A stretch of 64,000 nt of DNA, taken from the NCBI GenBank assembly GCA_025464975.1, contig JAODMT010000009.1, positions 340,151-404,150 on the forward strand, read 5' to 3'. The stretch's first letter is position 1, and the number at the start of each line of letters is the position of its first letter. The notes under the pieces are model-generated. The model saw only the letters and a list, made by a program, of their open reading frames with translations. It was not told the DNA's origin and did no database searches. This DNA is from Microbacteriaceae bacterium (GTDB lineage Bacteria; Actinomycetota; Actinomycetes; Actinomycetales; Microbacteriaceae). The position numbers and the translations under genes were made by a program. Shown one piece after another: positions 1 through 7,068 of this stretch.

Positions 1-648
1 GTGCTGGCCCTGCACCGTGCGATTGAGCAGGACCCACAGGAGTACAAGAGCGGTTGCCATGATCAGGATGAGGTTCGGTATGCCCCAGAACTGTCCGAGG
101 CTGATCTCCGTGAACGACTGGGAGTGGGTGAGAGCTATCGGCATGCCACCCGAATAGGCGTAATTCAGTCCGATGACGAGCGTTCCCGTTCCAAGGGTCG
201 CGATGAAGGCGTTCACCCCGAGCTTCGAGACGACGAGGCCGTTGATGATCCCAATCAGCAGGCCAGCCCCGATCGCCGTCACAATCGCGAGCGGAACCGG
301 CCACTGGCCGTTGCTCAGGAGACCGACGACGAGGATACCGCTGAAGCTCGCGACATACCCGACGCTCAGGTCGAAGTCACCGGCGACCAGCGGAAGGGTG
401 ACTCCCGCGGCAACGATCGCCGCGAGTGACATGTCGGTCAGGACATTGCGGATGTTTCCGAGCGTTGGGAATGTCGATGGCTCAACGATCGTGAACACGA
501 CGATCATGATCACTAACGCGAAGATCGTGCCGTAGTTGCCGAGCAGTCGCATCAGTCCACTCGAGCGTGAGCCGCGCGCACTCGCCGGCTTCAACACGGA
601 CTGGAGCAACGACTTCAGCCCGCTGGCTTCTGTCAGGGAGGACGACAT
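1..648 (-). CDS. Sugar ABC transporter permease, RbsC type (partial)
   Basis: The minus strand reads from an ATG at 648 through the left edge, giving 216 residues without a stop; the C-terminus lies outside the window. It is a hydrophobic inner-membrane permease of the ribose/xylose/galactose (BPD_transp_2) family. The segment GDFDLSVGYVASFSG near residue 90 matches the conserved cytoplasmic-loop region of RbsC, followed by INGLVVSKLGVNAFIATLGT, typical of this family. It starts 10 bp after the stop of the binding-protein gene, so the two are co-transcribed. The ATPase is presumably further downstream, outside the window. The sugar cannot be told from sequence. Confidence 0.9.
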   Translation of the reverse strand, partial: MSSSLTEASGLKSLLQSVLKPASARGSRSSGLMRLLGNYGTIFALVIMIVVFTIVEPSTFPTLGNIRNVLTDMSLAAIVAAGVTLPLVAGDFDLSVGYVASFSGILVVGLLSNGQWPVPLAIVTAIGAGLLIGIINGLVVSKLGVNAFIATLGTGTLVIGLNYAYSGGMPIALTHSQSFTEISLGQFWGIPNLILIMATALVLLWVLLNRTVQGQH

Positions 649-658
649 CGCTCGTGGC

Positions 659-1636
659 TCACCCAGCATGGGCGGCAGAGAACGAGTCAATGTTGCTCTT
701 GGTGACGATGACGTAGTCGGGAATGACCGACCGCGGCTTCCACGACGCTCCCTTCGAACGGATCTGTGGGATCGAGTCGACCAGGATCTTGCCCGCTGAG
801 GCCAGATCCAGCCACAGCGTCGCAGTCATCGTTCCGGCCCGAACGGCTTGCAACGCGGACGGCGTTGCGTTGTACGAGTAGACCTTTACGTCCGTGCGAC
901 CGTTCTGCTGCAGAGCCGAAACAGCGCCAAGCGCGTTGTCGTCATAGCAATTGAAGATGGCAAAATTGCCCGACTTGTTGGCGTTTGCCGACAACCAGGC
1001 CGAGGTAGCGGCCTTTGATGTCTCCGCGGCCCCGGGGATGCTGATCTCGTGGTTCGTGACGGAGACCCCCGACTGCTTCTTCACGATCGAGTCGAAGGCA
1101 TCCGCACGTTGACGGCAGGGAACTCCGGGGTGATAGGTGAGGTTGAGCACGGTACCGGTGTTCTTGATGTCCTTGAGCATCAGGTCGACCATTGGCTTGC
1201 CTGCACCGTCGTCGGTGCTGAGGGCGATTCCCGGCGCCATTCCTCCTCCGGCCGAGAGCACGGGTATATTCGCGCCCCTCGCCGCGGAAAGCCCCGATGC
1301 CAGAGCGGTCGAGTCGAAGACAGTCACGATTATCGCTGAGACGTTCTTCGTCACCAGATTCTTGATGTCGGTTACCGCCTGCTGCTGGTCGCCGTTCGCG
1401 TTCAGGTTCTCGACCGACCATCCTTTCGACTCGGCGACCTTCGTCATCGAAGTGACCATCTTGTTTGTGTCGACGTCGGATGTCGAGAACGTCACGATGC
1501 CGACGGACAGCGCTTTCGACGATGCCTGCGGCTTCGCGCTGCTGCAACCGGTCAAAGCCAGGGCGGCTGCGGTGAGTCCAGAGATAGCGGCGACGGAACG
1601 AAATCGCCGCCCCGGGGTCGAGCGAGTGCTGAGCAT
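659..1636 (-). CDS. Sugar ABC transporter substrate-binding lipoprotein
   Basis: This 325-residue protein has a lipoprotein signal: an Arg-rich start, a hydrophobic stretch and lipobox LTGC near residue 30, so it should be anchored on the outer face of the membrane. The rest fits the periplasmic-binding-protein type I (RbsB/XylF-like) fold. I chose the ATG at 1636 rather than a start 51 bases upstream because it has a strong ribosome site (GGAGG 6 bases upstream) and places the signal peptide at the N-terminus. It delivers a sugar to the downstream permease. Expression is probably controlled by the divergent LacI regulator. Ligand unknown. Confidence 0.9.
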   Translation of the reverse strand: MLSTRSTPGRRFRSVAAISGLTAAALALTGCSSAKPQASSKALSVGIVTFSTSDVDTNKMVTSMTKVAESKGWSVENLNANGDQQQAVTDIKNLVTKNVSAIIVTVFDSTALASGLSAARGANIPVLSAGGGMAPGIALSTDDGAGKPMVDLMLKDIKNTGTVLNLTYHPGVPCRQRADAFDSIVKKQSGVSVTNHEISIPGAAETSKAATSAWLSANANKSGNFAIFNCYDDNALGAVSALQQNGRTDVKVYSYNATPSALQAVRAGTMTATLWLDLASAGKILVDSIPQIRSKGASWKPRSVIPDYVIVTKSNIDSFSAAHAG

Positions 1637-1708
1637 GAATCCTCCGTGTCGGAAAAGGGACTTTGCTTGGCGACGGAGCGAGCCCACACGACTTCGGGTC
1701 AGGCTAGT

Positions 1709-1724
1709 GTGAAATCGTTTTCAC
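1709..1724. promoter_or_regulatory. LacI-family operator palindrome
   Basis: GTGAAATCGTTTTCAC agrees with its own reverse complement at 14 of 16 positions and has the central CG typical of LacI/GalR operators. It lies between the ABC importer operon (minus) and the lacI-type gene (plus), 73 bases upstream of the binding-protein start. Repression of the importer, and possibly autoregulation, is inferred. Confidence 0.8.
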
Positions 1725-1893
1725 GCCGTTGAGTTAGCAGATTATAGCAAGGGGATATTGGCACGCAACCCCGAATTGCCAGGTGCCATTCGGGCGTAAT
1801 CTAGCCAAGGCGGCCGAGCCGAGAGATGCTCGTTCACGCTTCCCGTCGCTTGTCAAACACCGTGGCCAAATGCCGCGCAGTCAGAGGGGTGCA

Positions 1894-2865
1894 ATGCCGG
1901 CTAGTCGCGCAAGACTCGTGGATGTCGCCCGGTTGGCTGGCGTTTCTCCCGCGACCGTTTCGCGCTCGCTTAACGGAAATGTGCCGGTCAATCCCCAGAT
2001 TGTGGCTCGGGTTCATGCCGCAGCAGCGGAACTCGGTTATCGGCGCAACAAGATCGCCTCGGCGCTGCGGCGAAACGTCAGCGGGCTCATCGGAGTCATC
2101 GTGCCAGACGTGGCAAATCCGTTCTACACGGAGGTGGTGCGAGGCATCGAAGACACGCTAAGAGGAGCCGGCTACCTGCTCGTCTTGTGCAACAGCGACG
2201 GAAACGAGGAGAAGCAAACCGAATACCTTCGATTGCTCGCCGATCACCAGCTCGACGGTGTGATACTCGCTCCGGCGACCGCCAGTTTGCAGAAAATCGA
2301 AGACGCGGTCGGCTCCGGTCTCGTCGTAGTGCTGATCGACCGACGCGTCCCCGGCGCGACGGTTGACTCCGTGACCATTACGAATCGGGATGACGCTCGA
2401 ATTCTCACCGCCGGACTGCTCGCTGGCTCGAAACGAATCGCGCACATCGGTGGGCCGAGCCGAACGAGCACGGCGGTGGATCGAGCCGCGGGTTTCATGG
2501 ACGCCCACGTGTCGGCGGGCATCGAGCCCGATCCGCGGCTCGTCATCGAAACCGACTACTCCGAACAGGGCGGTTACGAAGCGATGAAGGCTCTGCTCGA
2601 CCTGGAACAGCCGCCAGCTGGCGTGTTCGTCGGCAACAACGTCATGACGCTCGGCGCGCTTCGAGCGATCGCCACAATGGAGCCGGATGCCGCCCCGAAG
2701 ATCGTGAGCTTCGACCCGCTGCCCTGGTGGGCGTCGTCTCTGCATCCCGTGACTGTCGGATCCCATCCGAGCTATGCCCTCGGCACGACCGCTGCCGACC
2801 TCATTCTGTTGAGACTTGCGGAGCCCGAACGGGAGTACTCGGAAGTCGTCTTGACAGACGGCTAG
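1894..2865 (+). CDS. LacI family transcriptional regulator
   Basis: This 323-residue regulator has a LacI-type helix-turn-helix at residues 8-28 (DVARLAGVSPATVSRSLNG). A hinge and a periplasmic-binding-protein-like effector domain follow (for example SGLIGVIVPDVANPFYTEVV). The ATG at 1894 is chosen because GAGGGG precedes it and because family members begin just before the HTH; an ATG at 1870 is possible. It is divergent from the sugar importer and very likely its local repressor through the palindrome at 1709-1724. The inducer is probably the transported sugar or a derivative (inference). Confidence 0.92.
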   Translation: MPASRARLVDVARLAGVSPATVSRSLNGNVPVNPQIVARVHAAAAELGYRRNKIASALRRNVSGLIGVIVPDVANPFYTEVVRGIEDTLRGAGYLLVLCNSDGNEEKQTEYLRLLADHQLDGVILAPATASLQKIEDAVGSGLVVVLIDRRVPGATVDSVTITNRDDARILTAGLLAGSKRIAHIGGPSRTSTAVDRAAGFMDAHVSAGIEPDPRLVIETDYSEQGGYEAMKALLDLEQPPAGVFVGNNVMTLGALRAIATMEPDAAPKIVSFDPLPWWASSLHPVTVGSHPSYALGTTAADLILLRLAEPEREYSEVVLTDG

Positions 2866-2868
2866 TCG

Positions 2869-3102
2869 TTAGCGCGGCGGGATCACTTTTCGCAGATGCA
2901 GTGACAGCGGCGAGCGGCGAGCGGCGAGAATATGATTACTGCTCAGTGCAGCTAACCCGCCGGCTGCCTGATGTTTTGCGAACCCGAGGCCCCGATGGTG
3001 AAGGCTATCCGCGTGGGCAATCCCGCTGAGGAGCAAAACGGCCGACGCGGTGAGAGCTGTGACCGAAGTCACCATGCCCGTGCGCCTAAGGGTTAAATTC
3101 AT
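2869..3102 (-). CDS. Possible small secreted peptide (77 aa)
   Basis: I do not recognise a family. The frame encodes 77 residues. Positions 1-33 look like a Sec signal peptide (NLTLRR, then an Ala/Leu-rich core, then GIAHADS as a plausible cleavage site). The mature part would be about 45 residues, basic and Leu/His-rich. A weak GAAGG lies about 10 bases before the ATG. The 3' part of the frame is made by a 7-bp tandem repeat (about 2906-2928), which argues for caution. It ends 3 bases from the convergent lacI-type gene. It could be a real small secreted protein or a remnant. Confidence 0.4.
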   Translation of the reverse strand: MNLTLRRTGMVTSVTALTASAVLLLSGIAHADSLHHRGLGFAKHQAAGGLAALSSNHILAARRSPLSLHLRKVIPPR

Positions 3103-3237
3103 GGTGGTTTAGCCTTCGGGATAAGTAGAAGGACATCGGGTGGGCCCCCCTGCTATTGAAGGTACTTGTGGGCACTCACCCCGCGCAGGCTGCCGCCGTT
3201 CAAATACCTAAACGGTGCTCAGGTATTCAAGCGACTG

Positions 3238-4194
3238 TCACGAGCCAGCTAGACGCTCGGCGTCGATTGACGCAACCGGCGCTTGCGACCGCGGTTTCTC
3301 GGAGCGAACGAACCCGATGCCCACCAGAACGAGGACGCCGCCGACCAACTGACCGAGCGTGAGCTCTTCACCAAGGAGCAGCCACGCATAAAAGGTTGCA
3401 GCCACCACCTCGAGCAGTCCAGTAAACGAGGCAAGTCGCGCACCCAGAATTTCAGTGGCCGCAATGCTCGCCGCGTACGCGATCGCCGTGCTGATGACAC
3501 CGACGACCAGCAGCGGCAACCACCACGGCACAACGCCGCCGAAAAGCACCACGCCGTCGAAGGACGCGGTGAACGAAACTATGCCCGTCAATCCCACCAC
3601 GCCAAGCAGAAGGCCGCCGAGAAGTAGCCCGAACCCGGCGAGCGCGACCGCGGGCAAGCCATCGCTCGGGCGAGCGGCGATAACGTAATAGAGGGCACAA
3701 CCCACCATCGCGGCGAGCGCCAAAGCGAGGCCAAGAGCATCCATCCGTGCGTCGCGGCCCGGCGACACAACAAGCACGAGCCCGAGCAGAGCGACTCCCG
3801 ACCCTACGAGCACGACTGATTTTGGCCGTCGCCTGGTGAGGACCCAGGCGCTCGCGACAAGCAGTAGGGGTGCCGTGTACTCGATCAGGATGCCTGTCCC
3901 GACCGGAATGCGCTGAATGGCCGCGAAGTACAGCAACTGCGTGCCGGCGACGCCCACGAAAGCCATGGCAAGGACGCGCCAGCGTGCACGCCATAGAGCG
4001 GACCACCTACCGCGGAGAGTGAGCACCGCGAACGGAAGCAGCACGACCCCACCGACAAGGGCTCGTACGGTCACGGCCGCCGCTGGGCTCCAGCCTGATT
4101 CGAGCAAAGGCTTGGCGAAGGCGCCAGAGGAACCAAAAGCAGCGGCGGCGATGACCGCGATGACAAGCCCAGCCGTTGTAGACGGGTTCTTCAT
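3238..4194 (-). CDS. EamA/DMT family transporter
   Basis: This is a 318-residue membrane protein with about ten hydrophobic segments arranged as two EamA halves, the drug/metabolite exporter architecture. The first half begins with AAAFGSSGAFAKPLLESG. The second ends with a glycine-rich helix (LTLGQLVGGVLVLVGIGFV) and a short cytoplasmic tail. The ATG at 4194 has GAGGAG four bases upstream; a longer frame upstream lacks such a site. Substrate is unknown; relatives export amino acids or other metabolites. A weak inverted repeat downstream (3203-3227, AATACCT/AGGTATT) might end its transcript. Confidence 0.85.
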   Translation of the reverse strand: MKNPSTTAGLVIAVIAAAAFGSSGAFAKPLLESGWSPAAAVTVRALVGGVVLLPFAVLTLRGRWSALWRARWRVLAMAFVGVAGTQLLYFAAIQRIPVGTGILIEYTAPLLLVASAWVLTRRRPKSVVLVGSGVALLGLVLVVSPGRDARMDALGLALALAAMVGCALYYVIAARPSDGLPAVALAGFGLLLGGLLLGVVGLTGIVSFTASFDGVVLFGGVVPWWLPLLVVGVISTAIAYAASIAATEILGARLASFTGLLEVVAATFYAWLLLGEELTLGQLVGGVLVLVGIGFVRSEKPRSQAPVASIDAERLAGS

Positions 4195-4383
4195 GACGCT
4201 CCTCACAGGCCCTTCGTTCACAACATGGAATCGACGGTAATCGGTGTGGGAGTGACACGGAAGCCACGCTCGCGTTCGCTCCGACTCTCGCCCCATCGAT
4301 CACCGACGCCCGGGCCCTCCCCGGCTCGTGCGATACGACAGCCTGGAGTGCCGGGTCGAAGCGATTCATCGGCATCCGCCGAA

Positions 4384-4431
4384 ACGAAAACGACCGCATC
4401 CGACGAGCCGTTGAACGCTCGTCGGATGCGG
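4384..4431 (-). terminator. Intrinsic terminator after the alcohol dehydrogenase gene
   Basis: A perfect 14-bp inverted repeat (arms 4394-4407 and 4418-4431, 10-base loop) lies 33 bases past the stop at 4464. On the minus strand it is followed by a T-rich run (GTTTTCGTTT), the expected order for termination of the dehydrogenase transcript. Confidence 0.8.
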
Positions 4432-4463
4432 CCGCATACGCCACTACTTCGGCTGGCTCAGCC

Positions 4464-5510
4464 TCAGGCGATGGTGGCGCCGTCGATGACGAACCGGTAG
4501 CGAACGTCAGACTTGAGGACGCGCTCGTATGCCTCGTTGATCTGGTCGGCCGAGATCAGTTCGATCTCGGAACCCAGCTTGTGCTCTGCACAGAAGTTCA
4601 GCATCTCCTGCGTCTCGCGGATTCCTCCGATCAAGGAGCCGGCGAAGGTACGACGCCCCCCGATGAGGCTGAATGCGTTCACTGCCAGCGGTTCGGCGGG
4701 GGCGCCGACGCTCACCAGCGCGCCGTCGAGAGCGAGCAGGCTCAGGTAGGCGTTGATGTCGATTACCGCGCTGACCGTGTTCAGGATGAGGTCGAACTGG
4801 CCCGCAAGCGCGGCAAAAGTTTCGGGATCCGAGGTGGCGTAGAAGTGGTCGGCACCGAGAGCGATCCCGGCGTCCTTCTTGCTCAGGGTCTGCGACAGTA
4901 CGGTCACCTCGGCGCCGAGTGCGTGCGCGATCTTTACGGCCATGTGGCCGAGACCGCCGAGGCCGACGATGGCTACCTTCTTGCCGGGACCTGCGCCCCA
5001 GTGGTGCAGCGGCGAGTAGGTGGTGATGCCGGCGCAGAGCAGCGGGGCCGCAACATCCAGTTCGAGGCCATCGGGAATGGCGAGGACGAAGTCTTCGATC
5101 ACGACGACCTGGGTGGAGTAACCGCCCTGGGTGATTGAGCCATCGCGGTCAACGCTGCCGTAGGTCTCGGTCATGCCCTTCGCGCAATACTGCTCCTCGC
5201 CCGCCTTGCAGTTAGCGCACTCGCCGCAGGAGTTCACCATGCAGCCGACGCCGACGCGATCGCCGACCTTGTACTTAGTGACCTCGGGGCCGACCTCGGC
5301 GACGATTCCGACGATCTCGTGCCCGGGAGCGAGCGGGAACTCGCGTGGGCCCCATTCGCCGCGCACCGTGTGGATGTCGGAGTGGCAGACGCCGGCGTAC
5401 TTGATGTCGATGAGCACATCGTGCGCTCCGACGTCGCGTCGCTCGATCGTGGTCTTCACGAGGGGCGCTGCGGCGGAGGGAGCGGCGTAAGCGGTAACAG
5501 TTGTAGGCAT
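4464..5510 (-). CDS. Zinc-dependent NAD(P)-dependent alcohol dehydrogenase
   Basis: A 348-residue medium-chain dehydrogenase of the cinnamyl-alcohol/YahK-AdhC type. It should reduce aldehydes or oxidise alcohols in the cytoplasm. Catalytic zinc ligands are visible: Cys42 (GVCHSD), His64-Glu65 (GHE) and the Cys of [12 protein letters not shown]. Structural zinc cysteines are 95, 98, 101 and 109. The nucleotide-binding motif GLGGLG is followed by VTVLSQT; a Ser at the end of beta-2 is often linked to NADP(H) use. I start at the ATG at 5510 (AAAGAA upstream); an ATG four codons earlier is possible. It is a single-gene unit with its own terminator. Confidence 0.92.
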   Translation of the reverse strand: MPTTVTAYAAPSAAAPLVKTTIERRDVGAHDVLIDIKYAGVCHSDIHTVRGEWGPREFPLAPGHEIVGIVAEVGPEVTKYKVGDRVGVGCMVNSCGECANCKAGEEQYCAKGMTETYGSVDRDGSITQGGYSTQVVVIEDFVLAIPDGLELDVAAPLLCAGITTYSPLHHWGAGPGKKVAIVGLGGLGHMAVKIAHALGAEVTVLSQTLSKKDAGIALGADHFYATSDPETFAALAGQFDLILNTVSAVIDINAYLSLLALDGALVSVGAPAEPLAVNAFSLIGGRRTFAGSLIGGIRETQEMLNFCAEHKLGSEIELISADQINEAYERVLKSDVRYRFVIDGATIA

Positions 5511-5813
5511 GGGTTCTTTCATTGGGGGATGGGTGATTCGAAATGTGAGCTAAGGGGGGCCGATGCGCACCTTTGAGCGCCTGACGGTCGGCCATCGCCT
5601 GGTAGTCGGCGGGCACCTCGTCGAGGCTGGCGGTCGGTGGAAACACGACCTGAATCGAGCGTAGCAGCGAACGGGCTGGGAATTTCCCTTGCGGACGAGC
5701 GACGGACCAACGCCGAAGAGGCGCGGCACTCTTCGTCGCAGAAAAGCATGACGGGTTCGGAGAGACACCCGTCGCGTCGCCCGGGACTCCTGCCCCTCCT
5801 GCAGAATGGTGAG
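5511..5813. other. Intergenic, nothing recognised
   Basis: About 300 bases between divergent genes. It must hold the promoters of the alcohol dehydrogenase (minus) and the small membrane protein (plus). I see no clear promoter boxes, RNA gene or repeat here; frames crossing it are random extensions of the neighbours. Confidence 0.5.
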
Positions 5814-6287
5814 GTGAACTTGCTTACCGTGCTCCTGCCCATCGCCACCCTCATTCTCGGCGCGCTTGGCAGCTTCTTTGCGGAATCTGTCCGCCACACA
5901 AAATCGCGTCGTGAGGCCCTCGCTGACGCGCTGCGAGCAACGCGTTCGGAGCGGTACATCGCCTTCGTCGACGCTGCCCACACTGCAGCTCATACCCTGG
6001 GCAGAATGGCGGACGGATGCCCCAATCCCCTCCCCCAGGATCCGGAAAAGTACTGGCTGGTCGACAGTGAGGTCACCCAGAAGCTGCGGAGTCTGGAGAT
6101 TGTGGGCGGCGACACTGTCGTAGAGAAAGCGCGGGCCATCCGGGCCGCCCTTGTGGAGTTCCGCGGTGCTGTCGAATCCGGAGTCGAGTATTGGAGTCCC
6201 GAATATCGGAGCAAGTACCAGCCTGTCGCCGAAGCCCGCGACTCGATGATCCGAGCGGCACGCGACGAAATCGGCTCGCTGGTCTAG
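5814..6287 (+). CDS. Hypothetical single-span membrane protein
   Basis: I do not recognise this 157-residue protein. From the GTG at 5814 it begins with a hydrophobic segment (residues 2-23, LLTVLLPIATLILGALGSFF) and then a charged soluble region rich in Arg, Ala and Glu. This suggests an N-terminal anchor with a cytoplasmic helical domain. The open frame runs 59 codons further upstream, but those residues are basic and low in hydrophobic content, so I take the GTG; the ribosome site is weak. A dispersed repeat starts just after the stop (6291). Confidence 0.6.
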   Translation: MNLLTVLLPIATLILGALGSFFAESVRHTKSRREALADALRATRSERYIAFVDAAHTAAHTLGRMADGCPNPLPQDPEKYWLVDSEVTQKLRSLEIVGGDTVVEKARAIRAALVEFRGAVESGVEYWSPEYRSKYQPVAEARDSMIRAARDEIGSLV

Positions 6288-6290
6288 CTG

Positions 6291-6332
6291 ATTCGGGGCG
6301 GCCGCGGGCCGCCTCGACAACCAGCGAACGAA
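6291..6332. repeat. Dispersed REP-like repeat, copy 1
   Basis: This 42-base stretch matches 10094-10135 at 35 of 42 positions. It centres on the GC palindromic core CGGCCGCGGG and ends in GCGAACGAA. It sits in the gap between two plus-strand genes. It resembles the intergenic palindromic repeats common in Microbacteriaceae. Confidence 0.65.
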
Positions 6333-6355
6333 CCGGAACGGGTAGCGTCGGGACC

Positions 6356-7012
6356 ATGGATGTCGCAGCGCCTACCTCTCTCGGCCCCGGCCGACTGGTC
6401 GTCGATGCCGCCGAGAACCCAAGCGCTGTGCTGTGGCTGGGCCACGGTGCCGGCGGCGGGATCGGGGCTGCCGACCTCACCGCGCTGGCCGCAATGCTGC
6501 CGGGCCAGGGCATCACGGTGGTGCGATACGAACAGCCGTGGCGGGTGGCCGGACGCAGAGTGGGAGCGCGGCCGGCGGCCCTGGACGTCGCCTGGCAGGA
6601 AACCGCGCCGCTGGTCAAGCAGATCACCGGCGGGCTGCCAGTGGTGGTGGGTGGTCGCAGCGCCGGCGCACGCGTGGCCTGCAGGACCGCGGGAACCGTC
6701 GATGCCGTGGCTGTCGTCTGCCTGGCATTCCCATTACATCCGCCCGGCCGCCCCGAGAAATCGCGGCTGAGCGAACTTCTCACCCCCGAGGTACCGGTAC
6801 TGGTGCTGCAGGGTGAGCGCGACACCTTCGGAAGCGCCGCGACGCTCGCGGCCGAGGTGGGCGCGCGACGAAGCATCCGCGTTGTCGCCGTGCCGGGGGC
6901 CGATCACAGCATGAAGGTGCTGGCGTCGTCGCCGCTGAACGCGCGGGCGGTTGCCGAGCTGGTGACGTCGTCGGTTGCCGATTTCATCGGCGAGGTCACC
7001 CGGGGCACGTGA
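6356..7012 (+). CDS. Alpha/beta hydrolase, KANL3/Tex30-like (COG3571)
   Basis: A 218-residue single-domain alpha/beta hydrolase. The order of elements fits the fold: an oxyanion-region GHGAGGG after the third strand, the nucleophile elbow GGRSAGAR (Ser in GxSxG), an acid loop QGERDTFG, and the catalytic His in PGADHSM. Size and motifs resemble the predicted hydrolases of COG3571, whose substrates are unknown. The ATG at 6356 is chosen because the sequence upstream is the repeat region and has no hydrolase character. No operon partner is evident: the next gene is convergent. Confidence 0.8.
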   Translation: MDVAAPTSLGPGRLVVDAAENPSAVLWLGHGAGGGIGAADLTALAAMLPGQGITVVRYEQPWRVAGRRVGARPAALDVAWQETAPLVKQITGGLPVVVGGRSAGARVACRTAGTVDAVAVVCLAFPLHPPGRPEKSRLSELLTPEVPVLVLQGERDTFGSAATLAAEVGARRSIRVVAVPGADHSMKVLASSPLNARAVAELVTSSVADFIGEVTRGT

Positions 7013-7068
7013 CGCACGGAACTCGCGCGCCGGCGCAGACCGACGTGGCGCCGTGCCGTATCAGCAAG

